Positions 1-5,264 of a stretch of 5,382 nt of DNA are shown in pieces. The position numbers were made by a program, and so were the translations under genes. The notes below the pieces were generated by a model that saw only the letters and a program-made list of their open reading frames with translations, did not search any database and was not told where the DNA came from. The stretch comes from Sulfurovum sp. (GTDB lineage: Bacteria > Campylobacterota > Campylobacteria > Campylobacterales > Sulfurovaceae). The DNA lies in contig JAUXGC010000091.1 of assembly GCA_030622375.1 (NCBI GenBank), forward strand, positions 1 through 5,382. The letters are read 5' to 3'. The number at the start of each line of letters is the position of its first letter. Position 1 is the stretch's first letter.

Positions 1-988
1 ACCCATCATTGTTTTCAGTAGATTTTGGTGTTTTTATAAACTGAAGTTCTTCAGTTGGCATATAATAAGCATCGATAATACCATACGGATTATTGGTTGA
101 AAGACTCAAATCCATCTTTAGAGCCTTTTGTTTTAATTCTTCTGCTTTAGCACTATCGAAAACTACTATAGGCTTGATACTTTTTGTCATCTCTCTATAA
201 AAATCAAATAACTTAATAAACTCTGCAAAAAGAGCTTGGTCATCTTCTGCCAATTCAGAAAATTTATCTTCATAATATAGATATTTTATTGTATCTAAAT
301 CATATCCTAAAAAATTATCTGTGGGTATGTCCCTTGCGTATTGCTCTTTGCCATCTTTCTTTTTGTTTAGCTTTTTCTTCTCTTGTGACGCATTAAAAAT
401 TTTAATAATATCCAAAACTCTTTTATCTATATTTTCTAGTCCATAGATTGCACCGTAATAGTGAATTAAGGATGGACTATTTATGCTCTTTAAATTATCT
501 AAAAGGTATTTACCTATTAAAGCTTTAACGCTGTCATTAATATTGTCTCCAAAAAATATATTGTGGAGCATACTAGGTTTTACGTGTTTTAAAAACATTG
601 TAATTGGTGTTTTGTACTCAATCAAGTCCCTCATCGTAAACATAATAACGACTTTGGCATTTTTTTTCATCTTATCATCATAGTTGCCCATAAGCTGAGC
701 TATATGAATCATGCTACTATTGCCTGCTTCCCCATTTGCCGTTAAAGATATATTTAGCTCATTGTTAAAAAAATTATTCGGGAGAAATCTTTGATAAAAA
801 TACTCCAACTCAGAAGTACCAAGAACAACTATATCTCCTGCATATAAAGCTTTTTTTAACGCTACATTCTTATTACTAGATATAGTATTTTTAGAAACAC
901 TGAAAATTCTATTTTTAAAAATAAAGAGTGTACCAAAAACTAATGCAAGAGCCAATACTAATGATAAAAAATGTTTTCTAAGTTTCAT
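1..988 (-). CDS. dltD: DltD-like membrane-anchored SGNH-fold protein, N-terminal part (C-terminus beyond window)
   Basis: The reading frame is open from the ATG at 988 to the left edge (329 codons) with no stop, so the gene is partial. Residues 1-25 are two basic residues followed by a hydrophobic stretch (MKLRKHFLSLVLALALVFG), a single N-terminal membrane anchor that would place the rest in the periplasm. GTSEL at 57-61 sits where DltD proteins have G[ST]SEL, with Ser59 as the presumed nucleophile. G-E-A-G-N-S-S at 86-92 matches the DltD 'G.aGtqS..H' block, and AKVVIMFTMRDL at 111-122 matches the strand after it. STNNPYGIIDAYY at 297-309 resembles the DltD 'NNPFGi...YY' segment. The C-terminal Asp/His part of the triad would lie outside the window. 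A lysine-rich stretch (about 201-215) interrupts the helical middle region. In Gram-positives DltD acts with DltA, DltB and DltC in D-alanylating teichoic acids; the acceptor here is unknown. An AAGG ribosome-binding site lies 11 bases before the ATG. The gene starts 68 bp after moeA on the same strand. Family call fairly firm by eye; function inferred. Confidence 0.72.
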   Translation of the reverse strand, partial: MKLRKHFLSLVLALALVFGTLFIFKNRIFSVSKNTISSNKNVALKKALYAGDIVVLGTSELEYFYQRFLPNNFFNNELNISLTANGEAGNSSMIHIAQLMGNYDDKMKKNAKVVIMFTMRDLIEYKTPITMFLKHVKPSMLHNIFFGDNINDSVKALIGKYLLDNLKSINSPSLIHYYGAIYGLENIDKRVLDIIKIFNASQEKKKLNKKKDGKEQYARDIPTDNFLGYDLDTIKYLYYEDKFSELAEDDQALFAEFIKLFDFYREMTKSIKPIVVFDSAKAEELKQKALKMDLSLSTNNPYGIIDAYYMPTEELQFIKTPKSTENNDG

Positions 989-1017
989 AAACTATTCTAC
1001 CTTATGCATAAACTATT
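986..1017 (-). repeat. 11-bp direct repeat spanning the dltD start codon
   Basis: The plus-strand sequence CATAAACTATT occurs at 986-996 and again at 1007-1017, exactly 21 bp apart. On the coding strand each copy reads AATAGTTTATG, so the downstream copy supplies the dltD ATG and the upstream copy a second ATG. That upstream ATG opens a five-codon frame (M-H-K-V-E-stop) in register with dltD, and it contains the AAGG ribosome-binding site. A perfect 10-bp palindrome, TTATGCATAA (1002-1011), overlaps the upstream copy. The repeat is plainly visible; any regulatory meaning is inferred. Confidence 0.6.
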
Positions 1018-1048
1018 ATTATCTAATTTGAGAGGGATTTAATAATAA

Positions 1049-1054
1049 ATTGTA
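1049..1054 (-). promoter_or_regulatory. possible -10 box for dltD
   Basis: TACAAT on the minus strand lies directly after the moeA stop codon and about 60 bases before the dltD ATG. No -35 box is recognisable, which is usual for sigma-70 promoters in Campylobacterota. In DNA this AT-rich such hexamers occur by chance, so dltD may equally be read through from moeA. No terminator-like hairpin is seen in the 68-bp gap. Confidence 0.25.
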
Positions 1055-1056
1055 TC

Positions 1057-2259
1057 TTAAAAAACTAAAACCTGCACTGTATCTCCAACAGCTTTATCTA
1101 TATCGTCTTCACTAGTTACAAGAAGTGCACAACTGCCTAACATGTTTGTTAAAATAGCACTACTGCCAACCTTTTTACCTTTAAAATCAACAAAGTACTC
1201 ACCGTAAACCAACGATATATTACAAGCAGTAAATTCAGCTTTTTTAGTACGTTTAGTAAATGACTCTTTCAGTATTGCCTTTACTTTTTGTAGTGAGCAT
1301 TTGCCTTGCTGTAGTTTTTCTATAAGTGGAACTAGATAGAGTAGTGCAGTAACTGTAGAGGAGTAAGCAAATCCTGGCAAACCTACTATAAATTTATTCT
1401 CTTTTCTTGCTACCATAATATGCTGTCCAGGCTTTACGCGTACACCCTTAAACAGTACATCACAGCCAAGCTCGACTATAACATCTTTAACAAAATCAAA
1501 ATCACCTACGCTAACACCACCAGTAGTTACAACTATATCACTCTTTGCCAAAGCATCAGAGATGGCTTTAGTAATACTCTTTTTATCATCTTTGATGCAC
1601 CCTAGTTGAAGTGGGATACCATCATATTTTTTAACAATAGCTTCTAAGATATAATTATTTGAACTTCTTATCTGTGCATCATTGGTTTGCGTTTCGCCCA
1701 ACTCCAAAAGCTCCGAACCAGTTGAGAGTATGGCAACTATTGGTTTTTCATATACAAGAGGTGTTGATATATTTAAACTTGCCATAACTCCTATCTGAGG
1801 AAAGTCTATTTTGGTACCTTTTGGGATGAGCAACTCTCCTTTAGCATAATTCTCACCCACTTCTCTTACAGAAAATCCTTGAGGAACTTCCTCTTTAATG
1901 ATTATATCTTCACCATCTACTTCTACGTTTTCTATGGGAATGAGCGTATCAGTTCCTTTTGGCATCAATGAGCCTGTAAAGGTCTTAATACAAGTACCCC
2001 CTATCGCCTCTTCCTTTAAAGCAAACCCAGCAGGATTGATGCTTGCAATCTTGAGCCTCTCTAGTGTCATATCTTCATAGATAATTGCATATCCATCCAT
2101 AGCAGAAGTAGGAAATTCTGGGGAGTTATGGTTGGCAAAAATATCTTCAGCCAATACATACCCTAGTGCATCTACTAAGTAAAGTTTTTCTGTTTTATAG
2201 TTAGTTATCTCAAGGTTTTCTATTATATCTATCGATTCATCAAAATGCATAAATGCCAT
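1057..2259 (-). CDS. moeA: molybdopterin molybdenumtransferase MoeA
   Basis: MoeA inserts molybdate into adenylated molybdopterin to give active molybdenum cofactor in the cytoplasm. The 400 residues match the family's usual length of about 400. The N-terminal part has SAMDGYAI at 52-59, TG at 95-96 and REVGEN at 132-137. The MoCF-binding domain follows from about 172 with ILSTGSELLE (177-186), R-S-S-N (198-201), VVTTGGVSVGDFDF (243-256) and KPGQH (276-280). The C-terminal domain runs from about 320 to 400 and holds GSSAILTNMLGS (365-376). GLPG (293-296) is followed by FAYSS, where E. coli-type MoeA has NPVS. The ATG at 2259 is preceded by a purine-rich AAAGAAGAA; a second ATG three codons in has no better site. 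The gene lies 80 bp (2260-2339) after moaE on the same strand and is probably in one operon with moaE and moaD. Confidence 0.95.
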   Translation of the reverse strand: MAFMHFDESIDIIENLEITNYKTEKLYLVDALGYVLAEDIFANHNSPEFPTSAMDGYAIIYEDMTLERLKIASINPAGFALKEEAIGGTCIKTFTGSLMPKGTDTLIPIENVEVDGEDIIIKEEVPQGFSVREVGENYAKGELLIPKGTKIDFPQIGVMASLNISTPLVYEKPIVAILSTGSELLELGETQTNDAQIRSSNNYILEAIVKKYDGIPLQLGCIKDDKKSITKAISDALAKSDIVVTTGGVSVGDFDFVKDVIVELGCDVLFKGVRVKPGQHIMVARKENKFIVGLPGFAYSSTVTALLYLVPLIEKLQQGKCSLQKVKAILKESFTKRTKKAEFTACNISLVYGEYFVDFKGKKVGSSAILTNMLGSCALLVTSEDDIDKAVGDTVQVLVF

Positions 2260-2278
2260 TATATTCTTCTTTCTTTGT

Positions 2279-2284
2279 ATTGTA
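2279..2284 (-). promoter_or_regulatory. possible internal -10 box before moeA
   Basis: TACAAT on the minus strand lies 19 bases before the moeA ATG. If used, transcription would start only about 12 bases ahead of the ATG, giving a very short leader. No -35 box is visible. The gap between moaE and moeA could hold a secondary promoter, but chance occurrence in AT-rich DNA is likely. Confidence 0.22.
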
Positions 2285-2294
2285 ATTTACTTGT

Positions 2295-2321
2295 TAAAGC
2301 AAAAACTACTACTTTGCTTTA
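2295..2321 (-). other. inverted repeat (stem-loop) between moaE and moeA
   Basis: TAAAGCAAA at 2295-2303 and TTTGCTTTA at 2313-2321 form a perfect 9-bp stem around a 9-base loop. It is the only clear structure in the 80-bp moaE-moeA gap. On the minus strand the stem is followed by AACAAG rather than a run of T, so it is not a convincing Rho-independent terminator. It could be an attenuating or RNA-stabilising hairpin between moaE and moeA, or an operator. Structure seen; role inferred. Confidence 0.45.
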
Positions 2322-2339
2322 CTTATTTTCGGTAAGTTT

Positions 2340-2774
2340 CTACTTCAACAACCCTGCACCATCCATAGGTGTACTTCTATCTTCTGCATAAATTCGTTCA
2401 CCATTTTTTACATCATACTTCCATATAGGAGCATTGGCTTTAAAGTCTTCAACAAACTCATCTATAAGCTCCAGTGCTACTCTACGTCTAGGAGAAAAAA
2501 CTGCTGAAACATATGAAGAGGTATGCACAGGTACATCACCTACGGAGTGAGCCATTTTAACTACTGCACCCAATACTTTAGCCCTCTCTTGCCACTCATC
2601 AAACCACTTTTGTAAAATAGGCTCATAAATGTCAAAGCTCAATGCCTCTATGCCATCTTCAGCACGTATAGTTCCTACAAAAGGGATGTATGCACCATAA
2701 TTTGACTTTGCTTGCTCATCAAGCCAACGTCCAAATATCTCTTTAGTATCTAAAGATCCGCTATGAAGCTCCAC
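2340..2774 (-). CDS. moaE: molybdopterin synthase catalytic subunit MoaE
   Basis: MoaE is the large, catalytic subunit of molybdopterin synthase, which converts precursor Z (cPMP) to molybdopterin using sulfur carried on the MoaD C-terminus. The protein is 144 residues, close to the usual 140-150. Counting from the GTG start, FVGTIR at 32-37 matches the family's 'f.G.vR', MAHSVGD at 74-80 the 'HR.G' block and SPRRR at 94-98 the 'HR' loop. Lys112 (DFKANAP) and Lys119 (APIWK) line up with the two catalytic lysines of E. coli MoaE, K119 and K126, with the same spacing of seven. The C-terminus (ERIYAEDRS) resembles Campylobacterota homologues. There is no ATG near the start. The choice is TTG at 2777, directly after the moaD stop, or GTG at 2774. 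GGAGG at 2782-2786 is 4 bases from TTG and 7 from GTG, so GTG is preferred. Translational coupling to moaD is likely. Confidence 0.95.
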   Translation of the reverse strand: MELHSGSLDTKEIFGRWLDEQAKSNYGAYIPFVGTIRAEDGIEALSFDIYEPILQKWFDEWQERAKVLGAVVKMAHSVGDVPVHTSSYVSAVFSPRRRVALELIDEFVEDFKANAPIWKYDVKNGERIYAEDRSTPMDGAGLLK

Positions 2775-2777
2775 CAA

Positions 2778-2999
2778 TTAGCCTCCACATACAGGAGGAA
2801 GTATTGAGATTTTATCTCCATCCTTAAGTACTGTAGTCAAGTCATTGACCATTGTGTCATTTAGTGCTACAGCACACTTATCTAGCCAAGCACCAAGCTC
2901 CTGTTCCTCTTTAAGCTTAACTGCTACATCTGCAAGAGTTGTTGCTTCTATCTCCATAGGTGTTTTACCAATGGGTCCTAAAAATTCTACTTTTATCAT
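2778..2999 (-). CDS. moaD: molybdopterin synthase sulfur carrier subunit MoaD
   Basis: MoaD is a ubiquitin-fold protein whose C-terminal glycine is thiocarboxylated (after adenylation, by MoeB in E. coli) and donates sulfur to MoaE-bound precursor Z. The 73 residues end in ILPPVCGG, matching the E. coli-type '..PPVAGG' tail with the essential Gly-Gly at 72-73; the usual length is 75-85. The residue before Gly-Gly is Cys rather than the common Ala. LADVAVKLK (22-30) and LKDGDKISILPP (58-69) are the typical helix and last strand of the fold. The ATG at 2999 has a weak AAAGAG ribosome-binding site and a candidate promoter about 50 bases upstream. It is the first gene of the moaD-moaE-moeA run. 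The Gly-Gly codons also serve as the Shine-Dalgarno sequence of moaE. Confidence 0.95.
   Translation of the reverse strand: MIKVEFLGPIGKTPMEIEATTLADVAVKLKEEQELGAWLDKCAVALNDTMVNDLTTVLKDGDKISILPPVCGG
2782..2786 (-). promoter_or_regulatory. moaE ribosome-binding site inside the moaD Gly-Gly codons
   Basis: GGAGG on the minus strand is formed by the last two sense codons of moaD (GGA GGC) just before its TAA. It lies 7 bases before the GTG at 2774 and 4 before the TTG at 2777, which favours GTG as the moaE start. Ribosomes finishing moaD would uncover or directly reuse this site. Confidence 0.75.
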
Positions 3000-3018
3000 A
3001 TATAAACTCTTTCTAAAT

Positions 3019-3034
3019 AGGATAATAATATCCT
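3019..3034. promoter_or_regulatory. small palindrome in the moaD leader, possible operator
   Basis: AGGATA-ATAA-TATCCT is a perfect 6-bp inverted repeat with a 4-base spacer. It lies just downstream of the predicted moaD start of transcription and 20 bases before the moaD ATG, a position where a bound repressor or an RNA hairpin could act. No known regulator motif was recognised, and short AT-rich palindromes arise by chance. Confidence 0.3.
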
Positions 3035-3048
3035 TACATAATAACGCG

Positions 3049-3054
3049 ATTATA
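3049..3054 (-). promoter_or_regulatory. predicted moaD-moaE-moeA promoter (-10 TATAAT)
   Basis: A perfect TATAAT lies on the minus strand, preceded by CTTT. It would start transcription near 3042, giving a leader of about 42 bases before the moaD ATG. The -35 position would fall at about 3072-3077, over the -10 box of the divergent mqnA promoter. No consensus -35 is visible, as is normal in Campylobacterota. Confidence 0.6.
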
Positions 3055-3063
3055 AAAGTTGTT

Positions 3064-3072
3064 TGCTATAAT
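3064..3072 (+). promoter_or_regulatory. predicted mqnA promoter (extended -10)
   Basis: TGCTATAAT is a perfect extended -10 element (TGN followed by TATAAT). Transcription would start near 3079-3080, leaving about 28 bases before the mqnA ATG at 3108. No consensus -35 is present, and its expected position (3044-3049) meets the -10 of the divergent moaD promoter. Confidence 0.7.
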
Positions 3073-3107
3073 TACGCTTAAATCTAGATTTGAGGAGTAC
3101 ACAATAT

Positions 3108-3761
3108 ATGCTATTTGGTTCTATCTCATATCTTAACCTTCTTCCTTTTCAAGTTTTTTTAAAACGCTACATAAAAAACAGTGCCACTAAAATGAGCTTT
3201 CGCTATAAGCGTGCTGTCCCATCTCAAATCAACAAAGCTCTCAAAAGAAGAGAAGTAAATGCTGCTTTTATCTCCTCTATCACTTCTCAAAAATGTAAAT
3301 GTACAAATCTTGGAATTATTGCAAACAGAAAAGTTTATAGTGTTCTGTTGCTAAAAGGAGAAGATGAAAGCGACCCTGCTTCTGCCTCGTCTAATCAATT
3401 GGCAAAAATTTTAGATTTAAAAGGAAGAGTTCTTATAGGTGACGCGGCACTCAAACACTACTTAGATGGTGGGGAGGGCATAGATTTGGCTGAAGTTTGG
3501 CACAGAGAGACAGGACTACCTTTTGTTTTCGCTAGACTCTGCTACAACAGGCACGGCAAAACCATTAAAAAACTAGCTTATGACTTTTCACGTACTAAAG
3601 TAAAAATTCCTCAATACATACTAAAACAAGAGGCTAAAAAAAGAGGAATTACCGCCAAACAGCTTAGCTGGTACCTTGAACATATCTATTATGATATGGA
3701 TGACAAAGCTAAAAAATCTTTAAAACTATTTTTAAAAAAGAGTAAAAAAGCCACACAATAA
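3108..3761 (+). CDS. mqnA: chorismate dehydratase MqnA (futalosine pathway)
   Basis: MqnA dehydrates chorismate to 3-[(1-carboxyvinyl)oxy]benzoate, the first step of the futalosine route to menaquinone. The 217-residue protein opens with MLFGSISYLNLLPF (1-14), the family's 'G.i.YlN..P' signature. VPSQINKAL (37-45) and VNAAFISSITS (50-60) match the substrate-binding lobe, SNQLAKIL (95-102) the 'S.tS..L' segment, VLIGDAAL (108-115) the conserved GDaAL and IDLAEVWHRETGLPFVFA (125-142) the 'DL...W...TgLPFvfA' block. It has the periplasmic-binding-protein-like fold but no signal peptide, as expected for a cytoplasmic enzyme. The frame can be extended to a TTG at 3090, but GAGGAG at 3092-3097 would then lie inside the gene; it is 10 bases before the ATG at 3108, which is chosen. 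The protein is shorter than the roughly 270-290 residues of Thermus/Streptomyces-type MqnA, with the middle between residues 83 and 107 condensed. It diverges from moaD and converges on gltX, 7 bp away. Confidence 0.93.
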   Translation: MLFGSISYLNLLPFQVFLKRYIKNSATKMSFRYKRAVPSQINKALKRREVNAAFISSITSQKCKCTNLGIIANRKVYSVLLLKGEDESDPASASSNQLAKILDLKGRVLIGDAALKHYLDGGEGIDLAEVWHRETGLPFVFARLCYNRHGKTIKKLAYDFSRTKVKIPQYILKQEAKKRGITAKQLSWYLEHIYYDMDDKAKKSLKLFLKKSKKATQ

Positions 3762-3768
3762 AAGAGTG

Positions 3769-5151
3769 CTACTCTATAATGGCTATAGCTTTTTCTATGC
3801 GAGCAACTATCTCATTTACACCCAAGATAGCCATAATTTCATCAAGACCTGAGCCTGTCATACTACCCAATAAAGCAACACGCAAAGGCATGCCGATTTT
3901 ACCAAATCCTATCTCTTTTTGAAAGACTACCTTTTCCATTACTGCGTGATATGCTTCTTTAGTAGAAGGGTTTGCCTCTTTTAACATAAGTGTAAAAGCA
4001 GAAAGTATCTCTTTAGCTTCACCTTTAAATGCTTTTTTTGATGCTTTTTCATCATATGAGGTAGGGACTTGAACGATAAGTTGAATCTGTTTGGCTAACT
4101 CTATAAGTGTCTTGCCTCTCTCTTTAGTAGCAGATAAAATCATAGATGTTTTAGGGCTATTTTCTAATTCCAAATCAAAATCTTTCAACAGTTCTATAAG
4201 TTTCTCATCTGAACTATTTTTAATGTAATGGGCATTAAGCCATAACAGTTTATCTAAGTTGTAGTTGGATGAAGACTTGTTAATATTTTTTGGGTCAAAT
4301 AGTGATATCATCTCTTCAATGCTAAATATCTCCTGATCCCCATGACTCCAGCCAAGACGTACTAAAAAATTCAATAGTGCTTCTGGTAAATACCCTAAAG
4401 CTTTATACTCCATTACATCTGTAGCCCCATCTCTTTTAGAGAGTTTTTTGCCTTGCTCATTGTTTATCATCGCCACATGGTAAAAGTTAGGAATAGTGAA
4501 ATTTAAAGCATTATAAACTACTATCTGCTTAGGAGTGTTATAGAGATGATCATCTCCACGTATAACTTCTGTACAGTCCATAAGGGCATCATCTACTGCA
4601 ACCACAAAGTTATATGTAGGTGCACCATCTGCTCTTGCTATGACAAAATCATCAACTTCAGTAGCAGCTATATTTATCTCCCCTTTGACACCATCTATAA
4701 AAGTTATCATCCCCTCTTGTGGTGCTTTAATCCGTATAACTGGGTCGATACCCTCTGGTGGTGTACCTGTAAAATCTCTATATCTTCCATCATAACGCGT
4801 ACGCTCTTTTTTGTCCATCTGCTCTTGACGCAATATTGCGAGTTCTTCTCTGCTCATATAACACTTATATGCTTTTTTTTCTCTCAAAAGCTGGTCTATG
4901 TATTTTTTATAAAGGTCAAAACGTTTAGACTGATATACAACTTCACCATCATGACTCATGCCTACCCACTCAAAGGCTTCCAAGATAGCATCTTTCGCCT
5001 CTTCTGAATTACGTGCTATATCTGTATCTTCTATGCGAAGTAAAAATTTTCCGTTGTTATGTTTGGCCGCAAGCCAAGAAAAAAGTGCTGTTCTAAGGCC
5101 ACCTATGTGCAAATAGCCTGTTGGAGAGGGAGCAAAACGTGTCACTGTCAT
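3769..5151 (-). CDS. gltX: glutamyl-tRNA synthetase, GltX1 type
   Basis: This cytoplasmic class I synthetase charges tRNA(Glu) with glutamate. The 460 residues match the usual length of 440-480. The nucleotide-binding HIGH motif appears as FAPSPTGYLHIGGLRTALF (6-24) and KMSKS as KKLSKRDGAT (235-244). LRIEDTD (38-44), NFVVAVDDALM (181-191), RGDDHLYNTPKQ (198-209) and RLGWSHGDQE (265-274) are typical of the catalytic domain; the rest is the helical anticodon-binding part. Cys97 is the only cysteine in the region where E. coli GluRS binds zinc through three Cys and one His, so no zinc site is expected. Overall wording resembles Helicobacter GltX1 rather than GltX2, the enzyme that charges tRNA(Gln) for amidation, but that assignment is from memory. 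AAGG lies 10 bases before the ATG at 5151. It ends 7 bp from the convergent mqnA stop with only a 5-bp hairpin (3763-3775) between. Confidence 0.96.
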   Translation of the reverse strand: MTVTRFAPSPTGYLHIGGLRTALFSWLAAKHNNGKFLLRIEDTDIARNSEEAKDAILEAFEWVGMSHDGEVVYQSKRFDLYKKYIDQLLREKKAYKCYMSREELAILRQEQMDKKERTRYDGRYRDFTGTPPEGIDPVIRIKAPQEGMITFIDGVKGEINIAATEVDDFVIARADGAPTYNFVVAVDDALMDCTEVIRGDDHLYNTPKQIVVYNALNFTIPNFYHVAMINNEQGKKLSKRDGATDVMEYKALGYLPEALLNFLVRLGWSHGDQEIFSIEEMISLFDPKNINKSSSNYNLDKLLWLNAHYIKNSSDEKLIELLKDFDLELENSPKTSMILSATKERGKTLIELAKQIQLIVQVPTSYDEKASKKAFKGEAKEILSAFTLMLKEANPSTKEAYHAVMEKVVFQKEIGFGKIGMPLRVALLGSMTGSGLDEIMAILGVNEIVARIEKAIAIIE

Positions 5152-5184
5152 AATATAAATACCTTAGTAGTGTTAGTTGGTAGT

Positions 5185-5193
5185 ATTGTATCA
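5185..5193 (-). promoter_or_regulatory. predicted gltX promoter (extended -10)
   Basis: TGATACAAT on the minus strand has the TGN extension and a one-mismatch -10 box (TACAAT). It would start transcription near 5178, about 27 bases before the gltX ATG. A T-rich stretch lies immediately upstream, as in many Campylobacterota promoters, and there is no consensus -35. It lies downstream of the probable terminator of the preceding gene, so gltX appears to be its own transcription unit. Confidence 0.5.
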
Positions 5194-5220
5194 AAAATGT
5201 GGTTAAATGAGTAGGAGTAT

Positions 5221-5250
5221 TAAAACAAACGACCATAGAGCATCGTTTGT
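5221..5250 (-). terminator. probable Rho-independent terminator of the lysine-rich-tail gene
   Basis: On the minus strand, ACAAACGA (5250-5243) and TCGTTTGT (5232-5225) form a perfect 8-bp stem with a 10-base loop, followed by TTTTA. It begins 15 bases after the stop of the upstream gene and lies before the gltX promoter. The stem is AT-rich and the T tract short, so strength is probably moderate. Confidence 0.55.
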
Positions 5251-5264
5251 GATGTTAGTAGAAA

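Noticed and set aside
483..683. 66-codon plus-strand open frame with hydrophobic stretches
   Set aside because: It lies antisense to the well-supported DltD-like gene, which reads through the whole region; the apparent hydrophobicity is a by-product of AT-rich sequence.
2845..3081. 78-codon plus-strand open frame covering moaD and the divergent promoter
   Set aside because: It is antisense to moaD and runs across both predicted promoters; the Ser/Ala-rich product resembles no protein I know.
3090..3107. TTG start extending mqnA by six codons
   Set aside because: The Shine-Dalgarno GAGGAG would lie inside the coding sequence, and the family N-terminus begins at the ATG at 3108 (M-L-F-G-S-I-S-Y).
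3763..3775. AGAGT-GCT-ACTCT hairpin between the convergent mqnA and gltX ends as a shared terminator
   Set aside because: The stem is only 5 bp with a 3-base loop, overlaps the gltX stop and has no T tract on either side; too weak to call.
4546..5007. 153-codon plus-strand open frame rich in Cys, Tyr and Ile
   Set aside because: It is the complement of gltX, has no recognisable motif and its composition is that expected of an antisense frame.
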